Of a DNA stretch of 36,919 nt, positions 26,816-35,739 are shown piece by piece. The stretch is from Proteiniphilum sp. (GTDB lineage: Bacteria; Bacteroidota; Bacteroidia; Bacteroidales; Dysgonomonadaceae). The notes under the pieces were generated by a model. That model was not told where the DNA came from. It did no database searches and worked only from the letters and a program-made list of their open reading frames with translations. The translations under genes were made by a program, and so were the position numbers. Position 1 is the first letter of the stretch. Each line of letters begins with the position of its first letter. The stretch covers positions 1 through 36,919 of the forward strand of contig WOYT01000028.1 in the NCBI GenBank assembly GCA_011620695.1, given 5' to 3'.

Positions 26816-26834
26816 ACAAAAGTAATACTTTTGT
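26816..26834. promoter_or_regulatory. 19-bp palindrome at the frdCAB promoter
   Basis: ACAAAAGTA and TACTTTTGT are perfect inverted arms around one central A. The minus-strand arm contains a TACTTTTG -7 box (26824-26817) that could drive frdCAB with a leader of about 110 bases. By symmetry the plus strand carries the same box. It may be an operator for a dimeric regulator or a chance result of two facing boxes. Confidence 0.5.
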
Positions 26835-26964
26835 CGCTCAAAAGAGAGTTGTTTGTGGAAATATTTCCTTAATTACATAATTTTAGAAACCATGTGGATT
26901 TCGTTTGAGAGAAGCGCCAAAAATGCGTGAAGGAAAAGTCGATTCCCTTTTGGCGATATTTTCC

Positions 26965-26972
26965 TATCTTTG
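26965..26972 (+). promoter_or_regulatory. -7 box of trpS
   Basis: TATCTTTG lies 29 bases before the chosen trpS ATG; the sequence then continues TAGG. The -33 element is not obvious at 19-base spacing. Confidence 0.6.
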
Positions 26973-27001
26973 TAGGCTGAAGAAAAATTGAAAAAGTGAT
27001 C

Positions 27002-27991
27002 ATGGATATAGTATTAAGCGGGATACGTTCAACCGGTAAGTTACACCTGGGCAATTACTACGGTGCCCTGCGCAACTTCGTAAGGATGCAGGAGGAGAAC
27101 AGTTGTTATTTTTTCATTGCAGATATTCACTCCCTCACCACCCATCCGGACCCCAGGATGCTGCACGAGAACGTGAAGAATGTGCTGGTGGATTACCTTG
27201 CAGCCGGCATCGATCCGCAGAAATCGGTGATCTATGTACAGAGTGACCTGCACGAGACGGCTGAACTTTACCTCTACCTGAACATGCATGCCTACCTGGG
27301 TGAGCTCTCCAAGACAACCTCTTTCAAAGAGAAAGCCCGTAAGCAGCCGGAGAACGTGAACGCGGGGCTGCTCACCTATCCCACGCTGATGGCAGCCGAT
27401 ATTCTGATCCACAATGCCCATAAGGTGCCGGTAGGTAAGGATCAGGAGCAACACCTGGAGATGACACGCAAGTTTGCCCGTCGCTTTAACAACTTCTACG
27501 GGGTGGAGTACTTCAGGGAGCCGGTTGCTTACAACTTTGGCGAAGAGCTGGTGAAGATACCGGGTTTGGATGGAAGTGGCAAGATGGGTAAGTCGGAGGG
27601 AAACGCTATCTACCTGGGCGACAGTCCGAAAGAGATCGAGAAGAAGGTGAAGAAAGCACTTACAGATGCCGGTCCCACGCAACCAAATTCAGAGAAACCA
27701 GACTATATCGAGAACCTGTTCACCCTGCTGCGGGTCGTCTCCACGCCGGAGGTGGTGGAGTACTTCAACGACCAGTGGAACCGCTGCGAGATTCGTTACG
27801 GTGAACTGAAGAAACAACTGGCCGCCGACATCATCCGTGTGACGGCTCCCATTCGCGAGCGGATGCTGGAGATAGAGAAGGATGAGGCCTACCTGCGCCG
27901 TGTCACACAGGAGGGTGTGGAGAGGGCTCGTGAGAACGCCTCGAAGACAATCCGGGAAGTCCGCGAGATCGTCGGTTTCAGACAATTTTAA
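27002..27991 (+). CDS. trpS: Tryptophanyl-tRNA synthetase
   Basis: 329 residues from ATG 27002; the ORF track begins at a GTG two codons earlier. Class I synthetase charging tRNA-Trp. The HIGH-type motif is KLHLGNYYGALRNF and the KMSKS-type motif is GKMGKSEGN. The segment FIADIHSLTTHPDP and PTLMAADILIHNAHKVPVG are also typical. It is monocistronic, closed by a strong hairpin terminator 21 bases downstream. Confidence 0.95.
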   Translation: MDIVLSGIRSTGKLHLGNYYGALRNFVRMQEENSCYFFIADIHSLTTHPDPRMLHENVKNVLVDYLAAGIDPQKSVIYVQSDLHETAELYLYLNMHAYLGELSKTTSFKEKARKQPENVNAGLLTYPTLMAADILIHNAHKVPVGKDQEQHLEMTRKFARRFNNFYGVEYFREPVAYNFGEELVKIPGLDGSGKMGKSEGNAIYLGDSPKEIEKKVKKALTDAGPTQPNSEKPDYIENLFTLLRVVSTPEVVEYFNDQWNRCEIRYGELKKQLAADIIRVTAPIRERMLEIEKDEAYLRRVTQEGVERARENASKTIREVREIVGFRQF

Positions 27992-28012
27992 GCTGATGCA
28001 ACAAGAATGGGA

Positions 28013-28038
28013 GGAATGAGGGGTTCATTCCTTTTTTT
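28013..28038 (+). terminator. Terminator of trpS
   Basis: GGAATGA/TCATTCC with a five-base loop GGGGT is followed by seven T. Confidence 0.85.
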
Positions 28039-28098
28039 ATAAACTTTTCCGATCACTGATTGTTCATCTTATTTCGATTGTAGCCAAGCCACCCATTT

Positions 28099-29007
28099 AT
28101 GCTTACATTTAAACCCGTCGCCCTGCAGGACAGGGATCTGATCAATAGTTTTCTCAGTAAACAGCACTACAGGGCATCCGATCTCTGTTTCACCAATCTC
28201 TGTTGCTGGGGCTCCAGGTTTGATACCCGTTTTGCCGTGGAGGATGGATGGCTCTTCATCCGTTTTCGCGACAACAACGGTCGCAACTCCTATCTCAGGC
28301 CCATCGGAGAAGGCGATATCAGGGAGGGAGTTCAGGCTATCATGGATGATCACAGGCAGTTCGATACCCTCTTTCAGATGCGGGGTCTCACCCGTGAGAT
28401 GATAGATGAGATCGAGGCGGCGATGCCGGGCCTGTTCGACTATAGGCTTAACCGATCAGTCTCCGACTACATCTATACCACCGAGAAACTGACTCACCTG
28501 AGGGGTAAGAAGCTGCAGAGCAAGCGCAATCATATCAATCGCTTCATGAGGGAGAACGACTGGAACTACAAGTCACTGACCGGTCATCCGGAGTGGGTGA
28601 AAGAGTGTAAGGCGATGTTGGACGAATGGATGGTGGTGAACCGGGATGAGAAGGATCCCACGTTGACCTACGACGTGCACGCCACCACGATGATGTTAGA
28701 TAACTTTGAATATCTGGAGCTGAGAGGAGGGCTGATCTGTGTGGACAACCGGATCGCCGCCTTCACCATCGGCGAGCCACTCACGGAGGATACCATCGTG
28801 GTGCATGTGGAGAAGGCATTCGCCACAATCCATGGTGCCTATGCGATCATCAACCAGCAGTTCGCTGAGCATGAGGCCGAAGGGTATACCTATATCAATC
28901 GGGAAGAGGATATGGGTATCGAGAACCTGCGCAAGGCGAAGCTTTCCTATCAGCCTGATATCCTGCTGGAGAAGTTTAATGCACGACTCAAACAACACGG
29001 ATCATGA
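28099..29007 (+). CDS. DUF2156 protein (phosphatidylglycerol lysyltransferase C-terminal-like)
   Basis: 302 residues, cytosolic with no membrane segment. The central YTTEKLTHLRGKKLQSKRNH and the later INREEDMGIENLRKAKLSY are hallmarks of the DUF2156 family, which has a double GNAT fold like the aminoacyl-transferase half of MprF. Stand-alone members are not proven to aminoacylate lipids, so the substrate is open. It overlaps the next gene, a GNAT acetyltransferase, by four bases (ATGA), showing tight coupling. The pair probably acts together. Confidence 0.85.
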   Translation: MLTFKPVALQDRDLINSFLSKQHYRASDLCFTNLCCWGSRFDTRFAVEDGWLFIRFRDNNGRNSYLRPIGEGDIREGVQAIMDDHRQFDTLFQMRGLTREMIDEIEAAMPGLFDYRLNRSVSDYIYTTEKLTHLRGKKLQSKRNHINRFMRENDWNYKSLTGHPEWVKECKAMLDEWMVVNRDEKDPTLTYDVHATTMMLDNFEYLELRGGLICVDNRIAAFTIGEPLTEDTIVVHVEKAFATIHGAYAIINQQFAEHEAEGYTYINREEDMGIENLRKAKLSYQPDILLEKFNARLKQHGS

Positions 29008-29879
29008 TACGTTTTGCCGATGAACATACCCGTGAAGCGGTGCGGGCGATGTGGAAAACCTGTTTCGGTGACCCGGATGATTACATGGATATTTACTTCC
29101 GTCACAAGTACCGTGATGAGCAGACACTGGTTTACTTCGACGAAGGCAGGGCGGTGGCATCGCTGCAGATGCTGCCCTACAGCTTCACCTTTCATGGCAG
29201 CGAGATCCCGGTGCTTTACCTCTCCGGCGTATGTACGCTGCCGGAAGCACGCAGGAAGGGATTTATGCATCAGTTGCTGCTGCGTAGCTTCGAGGTGGCT
29301 AGAGAGCGGGAGATACCGCTGATGCTGCTGGTGCCGCAGGAGGAGTGGCTGCTCGGTTTTTATGCGCGATATGGCTTTGCACAGACCTTCGATGCAGGCA
29401 ATGAGCCGCTGCCATCGCTCAAAACGTTTATCGATCTCCACCCGGGTGACCTGCAGGCAGCCTTCCGTGCCTTCGACACCCACTTTCGCGGGCGCGACAT
29501 GACCCTGCAGAAGTCGTTCAATGACTTCCAGGCCATGGTGGAGGAGGCAGCCCTCTACGATTTCCCGCTCAAGAAGAACCTGATCGGTATGGCCCGGGTG
29601 ATCGATGCGGGGCGGCTGTTGCAGCTCCATGCATCTGCACACGGCGACGCTGTTTGCTCGCTGAAAGTGGATGATGAATTGTTACCCCGGAACAGTGGCT
29701 TATATAACCTTTCTGGGGGTGTTGTCCAAAGGGGTTTGAGGCTGGTTGAGCCACACCTGCAGCTGGATATTGCCGAACTCACGCAGTTGCTCATGGGGTA
29801 TCACACCGCTGAACGCGGCGGACAGATCGCCTCCCTCTTTCCGGAGAAGGTGCCGGCGATGCATTACATGCTGGAATAA
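29004..29879 (+). CDS. GNAT-family N-acetyltransferase
   Basis: 291 residues. The N-terminal GNAT fold includes VLYLSGVCTLPEARRKGFMHQLL, with the acetyl-CoA binding pattern R-x-x-G-x-hydrophobic (RRKGFM), and FYARYGFAQTFD at its end. The second half resembles the C-terminal domain of Eis-type acetyltransferases, but only weakly. Translationally coupled to the DUF2156 gene by a four-base overlap. The target is unknown. The gene ends 12 bases before the convergent corA. Confidence 0.85.
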   Translation: MIRFADEHTREAVRAMWKTCFGDPDDYMDIYFRHKYRDEQTLVYFDEGRAVASLQMLPYSFTFHGSEIPVLYLSGVCTLPEARRKGFMHQLLLRSFEVAREREIPLMLLVPQEEWLLGFYARYGFAQTFDAGNEPLPSLKTFIDLHPGDLQAAFRAFDTHFRGRDMTLQKSFNDFQAMVEEAALYDFPLKKNLIGMARVIDAGRLLQLHASAHGDAVCSLKVDDELLPRNSGLYNLSGGVVQRGLRLVEPHLQLDIAELTQLLMGYHTAERGGQIASLFPEKVPAMHYMLE

Positions 29880-29891
29880 GCTGCCGGCCGG

Positions 29892-30836
29892 TCAGAGCCA
29901 CTTCCTCTTCTTGAAATAGTAGAGGATCAGCAGCGAGGAGAGCACCATGAAGAGGATGGCTGCCGGATAGCCCCACTTCTTGTCCAGCTCCGGCATAAAG
30001 GAGAAGTTCATCCCGTAGATGCTCGCGATGAGCGTGGGTGGCATAAAGATGACCGAAACGATGGTGAAGATTTTGATGATCTTGTTCTGTTCAATGTTCA
30101 CATAACCCAGGAAAGTGTCCTGCAGGTAATCGAGGCGGTCGAAGCTGAACTTGATGTGCTCCACCAGCGAGTTGATGTCCTTGATGATGATGGTGAGCTT
30201 GGACTGCAGCTCGGCAGGGATAAACTCGCTGCGGAGCATACTTGAAACGGTACGCTGCTTGTCAATGATGTTCTCCCTGAGGAGCATCGTCTTTTCCTGC
30301 AGGTTTTTGATTTCGGAGAGCAGCTCTTCGTCGGCCTCCTGCAGGGTGAGTGAGTTACTGAGCTGCGTGATCTTCTGCGTCATGTTCTCGATCATGTCGG
30401 CATCGAACTCCACCCGTGTCTCCAGGAGGGCTACCAGCACATGTGCCCCGGTGGGGTAGTTCTTCGGGTTGGCCGATATCTTCTTCACTGTCTCGTGAAA
30501 GGAACTCAGCTCCTCGCCGCGGACGGTCACCAGGATGTTGTTCTTGAGGATGAACGATACCGGGTCGGTCTCGAAGTTGGAGAGCAGAAAGTTGGAGTTG
30601 ACCACCAGTGTGTCGTTGGTCTCGATATACCGCGATGACATCTCGATCTCGATCATCTCCTCCTCTTCCTGGATGTAGATCTTCAGGAAATCCTCCAGTT
30701 CATTTTCCACCTCCTCATCTACATCGTTGAGGTCGATCCACAAAAAGTTCTGTATGGGGTTTGATTTCAGGAAGTCAAGGCTGCGGCTCAATCTTACGAT
30801 GCCATCCTTGTGATAAAATAATTTTACTTCCGCCAT
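29892..30836 (-). CDS. corA: CorA-family magnesium/cobalt transporter
   Basis: 314 residues. The long cytosolic N-terminal domain is rich in charged helices. The C-terminus has two membrane segments, the first followed by the pore motif YGMNF and the second ending ILYYFKKRKWL, with a basic tail as is usual. This forms a pentameric Mg2+ channel. It starts 28 bases after the ksgA stop on the same strand, so it is probably cotranscribed with ksgA. Confidence 0.94.
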   Translation of the reverse strand: MAEVKLFYHKDGIVRLSRSLDFLKSNPIQNFLWIDLNDVDEEVENELEDFLKIYIQEEEEMIEIEMSSRYIETNDTLVVNSNFLLSNFETDPVSFILKNNILVTVRGEELSSFHETVKKISANPKNYPTGAHVLVALLETRVEFDADMIENMTQKITQLSNSLTLQEADEELLSEIKNLQEKTMLLRENIIDKQRTVSSMLRSEFIPAELQSKLTIIIKDINSLVEHIKFSFDRLDYLQDTFLGYVNIEQNKIIKIFTIVSVIFMPPTLIASIYGMNFSFMPELDKKWGYPAAILFMVLSSLLILYYFKKRKWL

Positions 30837-30864
30837 GGTCTCTCTCTTTTAAATCGTGCATAAA

Positions 30865-31671
30865 TCAGTCCTTTAACGCCTTTGGCTCTGCCTGCCTGAT
30901 CAAGGGCTCCAGCAGGTTGGTGAGTTGTTCGAACTGCTCAATGGAAAGCTGTTCGGGCCTTTTGGTGAGCATCGGGTCGCCGGGCAGCGGACTCTCTTCT
31001 GACAGCAGTGACTGAATGGAGTTTCGCAGCATCTTGCGTCGCTGGTTGAAACTGGTCTTCACTACCGTTTTGAATAATTTCTCATTACAGCCGAGCTGCT
31101 TTCGCTTGTTACGGGTGAGCCGCACAACTGCCGATTTAACTTTTGGCGGAGGGATGAACGCCTGCTCGTTCACCGTGAAGAGGTACTCGATGTCGTACCA
31201 TGTCTGCAGCAGCACACTGAGGATGCCGTAGGTCCTGCTGCCGGGTGAAGCAGTCATGCGTTCCGCAACCTCCTTTTGGATCATGCCCGTGCAGCAGGGT
31301 ATAGACTCCCTGTTGTCGAGCAGCTTGAAGAAAATCTGTGAGGAGATGTTGTAAGGATAATTGCCGATCAGACAGAAGCTCCCGTTGTAAAGTGCCGGGA
31401 GATTCATTCGCAGGAAATCCTGCTCCAGGATCCGGCCGTTGAGCACGGGGTAATGCTCTTTCAGGTAGGCCACCGACTCGCTGTCGATCTCTACCACGGT
31501 GAGATCTCTTCCCTGTTTCAGCAGGTGACGGGTGAGCATGCCGGTACCGGGTCCCACCTCCAGCACCGGGAGGGTGGGGAAGCCATCAAGGCTCTCCGCG
31601 ATGCGGCGTGCAATCGCTTCATCCTTGAGGAAGTGCTGGCCTAGGTTTTTTTTTGCTCTTACCTGAAACAT
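30865..31671 (-). CDS. ksgA: 16S rRNA dimethyladenosine transferase
   Basis: 268 residues. Dimethylates two adjacent adenines in the 3' hairpin of 16S rRNA during 30S assembly. The N-terminal NLGQHFLKDEAIA, the SAM-binding VLEVGPGTGMLT, and IGNYPYNISSQI (catalytic N-x-P-Y motif, here NYPY) are all present, with FIPPPKVKSAVVRL in the C-terminal part. It has its own -7 box and leads into corA. Confidence 0.95.
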   Translation of the reverse strand: MFQVRAKKNLGQHFLKDEAIARRIAESLDGFPTLPVLEVGPGTGMLTRHLLKQGRDLTVVEIDSESVAYLKEHYPVLNGRILEQDFLRMNLPALYNGSFCLIGNYPYNISSQIFFKLLDNRESIPCCTGMIQKEVAERMTASPGSRTYGILSVLLQTWYDIEYLFTVNEQAFIPPPKVKSAVVRLTRNKRKQLGCNEKLFKTVVKTSFNQRRKMLRNSIQSLLSEESPLPGDPMLTKRPEQLSIEQFEQLTNLLEPLIRQAEPKALKD

Positions 31672-31706
31672 TGCAATCTGCTGATTATTCCTTATCTTTA
31701 CCGCCG

Positions 31707-31714
31707 CAAAGGTA
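31707..31714 (-). promoter_or_regulatory. -7 box of ksgA
   Basis: Minus-strand TACCTTTG (31714-31707) followed by CGGCGG, about 36 bases before the ksgA ATG. No clear -33 TTG. Confidence 0.55.
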
Positions 31715-31841
31715 ACATTTAATTATCAGAAATCAGTCAAACGCATTCTAAAAAAACAAGATAGAGGGTACCCGCACATGTTGCGCAAATCAGTGGCACC
31801 CTGCTTTCTCTTGTTGGAATGAACGAATAAAAAATATACGA

Positions 31842-32858
31842 GTGAAGATAACTGCTGCATCCCTGAAGAGCCTCATGAAGACAGTGCTCTCCCTGCTGCT
31901 CGGATTGTTTATCATATGGGCCATGTACCGCGACACCAATATGGGTGAGCTCTGGACAATCACCCGCTCTGCCAACTTCTGGGTCATTGCTTTCTCTCTG
32001 ATCTTCGGCTTGATCGGGAACGTGCTTCGGGGACTTCGCTGGGAACTGTTTGTCCATTCTCTCGGCTATCACCCTCCCCGTGCCAGCGTGATCTATGCCA
32101 CCTTAGGCAATTATGCCGTCAACTTTGTCCTGCCGCGCGCCGGCGATGTGTGGCGGTGCGGCGTGGTGAGCAGGTATGACCATATTCCCTTCTCCAAAAC
32201 GCTGGAGACCTTTTTAATTGATAAGATGGTCGATATCATTGCCGGCCTCACGGTGATACTGGTCAGCGTGTTACTCTACATCGATTTCTTTGTCTCCTAC
32301 TTCCGCAACAACCCCCAGTTTGCTGAGAAGGTGTACAGCCTCTTTTCTTCCGTGTGGACCTACCTGATCCTCGCGGCGATGCTGCTGGCGGTCGTCGTGA
32401 TGTACACTTTCTTCCGTCGTTCCTGGCTCGTGATTAAAATAAAGCGGTTTATCAACACGCTCCGCTATGACCTCAAGGTCATCTCAGACATAAAAGAGAA
32501 AAAGAGGATAATAATCTACACGATTCTTCTCTGGTTATGTTTTTATTTGTATTTTTACATCTGCTTCTTTGCGTTCGATTTCACAAGTGATCTGGGACCT
32601 CTGGCGGGACTGATTGTATTTGCCATGACCAATATCGGAATCTCGGTGCCGGTACAGGGTGGCATCGGACCCTGGCATTTCATGGTGATCTCCTCCCTGA
32701 TGATCCTGGGAGTGGCTGAGAATCAGGCACTCGCTTTTGCAGGTGCTGTCTTTACCATCCAATCGGTCTGGCAGATCCTCTACGGGCTGGTGGGTGTCTT
32801 CGCCATGCCGCATGTGAAGAGAAACGCTGAAGAGGTGAATCACGCTGAAAACCAATAA
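31842..32858 (+). CDS. Flippase-like membrane protein (UPF0104, MprF N-terminal/AglD type)
   Basis: 338 residues with about seven or eight membrane segments. Family marks are GNVLRGLRWELFV in the N-terminal half, NYAVNFVLPRAGDVWRC, and the C-terminal ISVPVQGGIGPWHF. This is the lysylphosphatidylglycerol synthase transmembrane domain (flippase half), without the catalytic half. The start used is GTG 31842; ATG 31875 is possible but would remove part of a short lead peptide only. Divergent from ksgA and 17 bases before pepD, so likely cotranscribed with it. The lipid substrate is unknown. Confidence 0.85.
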   Translation: MKITAASLKSLMKTVLSLLLGLFIIWAMYRDTNMGELWTITRSANFWVIAFSLIFGLIGNVLRGLRWELFVHSLGYHPPRASVIYATLGNYAVNFVLPRAGDVWRCGVVSRYDHIPFSKTLETFLIDKMVDIIAGLTVILVSVLLYIDFFVSYFRNNPQFAEKVYSLFSSVWTYLILAAMLLAVVVMYTFFRRSWLVIKIKRFINTLRYDLKVISDIKEKKRIIIYTILLWLCFYLYFYICFFAFDFTSDLGPLAGLIVFAMTNIGISVPVQGGIGPWHFMVISSLMILGVAENQALAFAGAVFTIQSVWQILYGLVGVFAMPHVKRNAEEVNHAENQ

Positions 32859-32875
32859 AAAAAAGATAATATAAC

Positions 32876-34339
32876 ATGGCTACTACAGATTTGCTACAGT
32901 TGACACCACAAAGTGTATGGAAACATTTTCATTCACTCACACGTTTACCACGACCCACCGGTCAGATGGAAGAGGTGACCCGCTTTGTGATGGAGTTCGG
33001 GAAGTCGCTGAACCTGGAAACACGACAGGACAAGGTGGGCAACGTGCTGATACGCAAGCCGGCCACCAAGGGGTACGAGCATGCCAGGACGGTGATCCTC
33101 CAATCACATCTCGATATGGTGCCGCAGAAGAATGCCGATGTAGCGCATGATTTTACCAAAGATCCCATTCAGGCCTATATCGACGGTGAGTGGGTGAAAG
33201 CCCGCTCTACCACCCTGGGTGCCGACAATGGCATCGGTTGCGCCATGATGATGGCGGTGCTGGAAGATGAGTCACTTGAACATCCGCCCATTGAGGCGCT
33301 CTTCACAATAGATGAAGAGGTGGGTATGGATGGTGCCAACGGACTGGAGAAAGGGTTCCTTGAAGGCACGCTGATGCTCAACCTGGATACGGAAGAGGAG
33401 GGCGAGCTCTGCATTGGATGTGCAGGTGGAAGAAATGTGAATGTCTCTTTTCGTTACAAGCCTGTTACCGAGATTGACATGGGTGACATCGCTTTCAAGG
33501 TGAGCCTGCGCGGTCTCAAGGGTGGCCACTCTGGAGTACAGATTCACCTGGGACGTGCCAATGCCAACAAGCTGATGAACCGCTTTCTGAAAGAGGTGGT
33601 CCGCAACTATGAGGCACGCATCGCCTCCATTCAGGGGGGATCGCTACGCAATGCCATCCCCCGCGAGTCATTCGTGGTGCTCACCATTCCCGAGCAACTC
33701 TCGGATGACCTGCTGGATCTGGTGGCTGAGTATGAAGAGCTCTTCCGCAACGATTTTGCCGGCATCGAGGAGGGGATCTCTTTCAAGGCGGAGCCTACCG
33801 ACCTGCCGAAGAACCTGATACCAGAGGAGATACAGGATGACCTGATCAACGCGGTGGAGGGGTGCCCCAACGGGGTGATCAGCTATCTTGCCGACTTCCC
33901 CGGTGTGGTGGAGAGCTCGCTCAACCTGGCACTGGTGCAGTCATCAGAGGATCGCATCGAGGTGAAGTTGCTGGTCCGCAGCTCTTCTGAGAGCCGTAAG
34001 GATTGGGTCTGCTCATCGGTGGAGAGCCTCTTCCTGCTGGCTGGTGCCAGGGTGGAGTTCGACGGTGATTATCCTGGCTGGCAACCCAACGCACAGAGTG
34101 AACTGCTGCATACCATGGAGCGGATCTACCTGGAGAAGTATGACCAGCGACCCAGGGTGATGGTGATTCATGCCGGTCTGGAGTGCGGTATCATTCAGTC
34201 GAATGCAGCACAGAAGCTGGATATTGTCTCTTTTGGTCCCACCATAACGGGCGCACACTCACCCGACGAGGCGGTGAAGATCGATACGGTAGCCCGTACA
34301 TATGATTACCTGGTGACCACTCTGGAGAATCTGAAATAA
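32876..34339 (+). CDS. pepD: Aminoacyl-histidine dipeptidase (PepD, M20 family)
   Basis: 487 residues. Cytosolic metallopeptidase splitting Xaa-His and other dipeptides. The M20 metal motif LQSHLDMV holds His and Asp; TTLGADNGIG holds the bridging Asp; IDEEVGMDGA holds the catalytic Glu and metal Glu. The dimerisation domain (about 210-380) and the late HAGLECGI (metal His) are present. Start MATTDLLQLTPQSVW is normal. It follows the flippase-like gene. Confidence 0.93.
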   Translation: MATTDLLQLTPQSVWKHFHSLTRLPRPTGQMEEVTRFVMEFGKSLNLETRQDKVGNVLIRKPATKGYEHARTVILQSHLDMVPQKNADVAHDFTKDPIQAYIDGEWVKARSTTLGADNGIGCAMMMAVLEDESLEHPPIEALFTIDEEVGMDGANGLEKGFLEGTLMLNLDTEEEGELCIGCAGGRNVNVSFRYKPVTEIDMGDIAFKVSLRGLKGGHSGVQIHLGRANANKLMNRFLKEVVRNYEARIASIQGGSLRNAIPRESFVVLTIPEQLSDDLLDLVAEYEELFRNDFAGIEEGISFKAEPTDLPKNLIPEEIQDDLINAVEGCPNGVISYLADFPGVVESSLNLALVQSSEDRIEVKLLVRSSSESRKDWVCSSVESLFLLAGARVEFDGDYPGWQPNAQSELLHTMERIYLEKYDQRPRVMVIHAGLECGIIQSNAAQKLDIVSFGPTITGAHSPDEAVKIDTVARTYDYLVTTLENLK

Positions 34340-34390
34340 GGATAATGCACATGGTTGTCTGCTGCGCTCAAATTATCTCTTCCCATCATC

Positions 34391-34603
34391 ATGAGAAAGC
34401 TTGAAAGACATATCATCCTGCCGCTGGCGCTGGCGGCATACGCACTCATCTTGGGTGTCATTGCATATCCCCGTTACCGCACCTCCGGCAATTGGGGGGA
34501 GTACTTCACCATTATCGGCATCACCCTCCTGCTGGCGCTGATCCTTCACTTTCTGTTGAAACGCAGGCAACAGATCCGGAAGCGGTTTAAGGGGGAGGAG
34601 TAG
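34391..34603 (+). CDS. Small two-segment membrane protein, unknown function
   Basis: 70 residues from ATG 34391; the ORF track starts at a TTG 12 codons earlier. Two hydrophobic stretches (ILPLALAAYALILGVIAYP and FTIIGITLLLALILHFLL) flank a short polar loop, and the C-terminus is very basic (KRRQQIRKRFKGEE). I do not recognise a family. It lies about 50 bases after pepD and before a strong terminator, so it may be the last gene of the pepD transcript. Confidence 0.6.
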   Translation: MRKLERHIILPLALAAYALILGVIAYPRYRTSGNWGEYFTIIGITLLLALILHFLLKRRQQIRKRFKGEE

Positions 34604-34663
34604 CTCACCTGGGTATTCCTCTGAACGGTTTTGCCAGCAACTGCTCCTTACCATATCATATAG

Positions 34664-34700
34664 CCCGGTTCAAGCTTTGACTTGTTTACCGGGTTTTTTT
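34664..34700 (+). terminator. Terminator after pepD and the small membrane gene
   Basis: CCCGGT/ACCGGG with an inner CAAG/CTTG stem is followed by seven T. Confidence 0.85.
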
Positions 34701-34787
34701 GAATCCTTTTCCTGAAGAAAAAGGCTCATTGTCGTCACAAAATCTACCGCTTGTCGTCTCTCCTATACAAACCGTTTAATTGTTACT

Positions 34788-35246
34788 ATGATGAAGAGTA
34801 AGATTATTGCGTTGATGCTATTTGCGTTGCTTGCAACGGGTTTGCAGGCACAAACCACGTTAAAGGAACTCTACCGGGAATTTTCCGGTGCCGAGCATGT
34901 CACGAAGGTAAACCTGAATGGTCTGGCGCTGATGTTTGCCAAACCTTTTATGGAAAAAGAGGGGATGGGCAAGGTGACCAGCATCCGTGTGCTTTCACTT
35001 GAGGAGTGCGCACCAGAGGTGAAGGAACGATTCAGCCGTGCTGCGCTGGGTTTCCGGGATGAGGGATATGAGCTGTTTCTCAACGCCAATGATCAGGATG
35101 AGAAGGCACGGATTTTTGTGAAGATCGAAGATCAGCTGATCCGTGAGATGGTGATCATGACCATGGGCGATGATCCTGCCCTGGTGCACCTGAAAGGGAA
35201 ATTTCGGCCCGCCGATATCGATCAGACGAGTAATGGAGGGAAGTGA
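34788..35246 (+). CDS. DUF4252 protein, first copy
   Basis: 152 residues. Signal peptide KSKIIALMLFALLATGLQAQ with a cut likely after A-Q; the mature part is secreted or periplasmic. The remainder fits DUF4252, a Bacteroidetes family of unknown function seen next to ECF sigma genes. It overlaps the sigma gene by 14 bases, so translation is coupled. A start one codon later is equally possible (ATGATG). Confidence 0.8.
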   Translation: MMKSKIIALMLFALLATGLQAQTTLKELYREFSGAEHVTKVNLNGLALMFAKPFMEKEGMGKVTSIRVLSLEECAPEVKERFSRAALGFRDEGYELFLNANDQDEKARIFVKIEDQLIREMVIMTMGDDPALVHLKGKFRPADIDQTSNGGK

Positions 35247-35739
35247 GTTCAAACGGCGCTTTCTCGGCTACGGCGGGTTGATCTACCGCTATGCCTTCGC
35301 TGTTACGGGCGACAGAGAGGATGCGCAGGATATCGTACAGGAGGTGTATGAGAAGTTGTGGAAGATGCGGGAGATGCTGACGGCGGTGGAGAATGATGAA
35401 GCCTATGTGGTTTCGGTAGCTCGCAATAGCTCCCTGGATCGTCTCCGAAAGCGCTCCCGGCACCGGACGACAACACTCTCTGCGGCGATGGAGCCGGGTG
35501 ACGAGGGTGAAATGTTAAATCGTCTGGAAGCGATGGAGGAGCTGCGTCACATGGAGCGATTACTCTCCACCCTTCCGGAGAACCAGCAGATGGCGATACG
35601 ACTGAGACACTTTGCTGGTCAGCCACTCTCGGAGATAGCTGAGGCGATGCAACTCACAGAAATAAATGTGCGACAGCTTCTGTCGAGAGGAAGAAAAACC
35701 CTGAAGGAAAAAATGAAGAAGTATGTATATGGAGAATGA
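35233..35739 (+). CDS. ECF-type RNA polymerase sigma factor
   Basis: 168 residues. Region 2 includes YRYAFAVTGDREDAQDIVQEVYEKLW and region 4 has LPENQQMAIRLRHFAGQPLSEIAEAMQLTEINVRQLLSRGRKTLKEK, a helix-turn-helix that binds the -35 region. There is no region 1 or 3, as in ECF factors. It overlaps the upstream DUF4252 gene by 14 bases and the downstream membrane gene by 17, so the four genes form one unit. It presumably drives this operon and others. Confidence 0.93.
   Translation: MEGSEFKRRFLGYGGLIYRYAFAVTGDREDAQDIVQEVYEKLWKMREMLTAVENDEAYVVSVARNSSLDRLRKRSRHRTTTLSAAMEPGDEGEMLNRLEAMEELRHMERLLSTLPENQQMAIRLRHFAGQPLSEIAEAMQLTEINVRQLLSRGRKTLKEKMKKYVYGE

Noticed and set aside
26826-26833. Plus-strand TACTTTTG as a second promoter for trpS
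   Set aside because: It exists only because the palindrome is symmetric, has no -33 element at 19 bases, and trpS has a closer TATCTTTG box.
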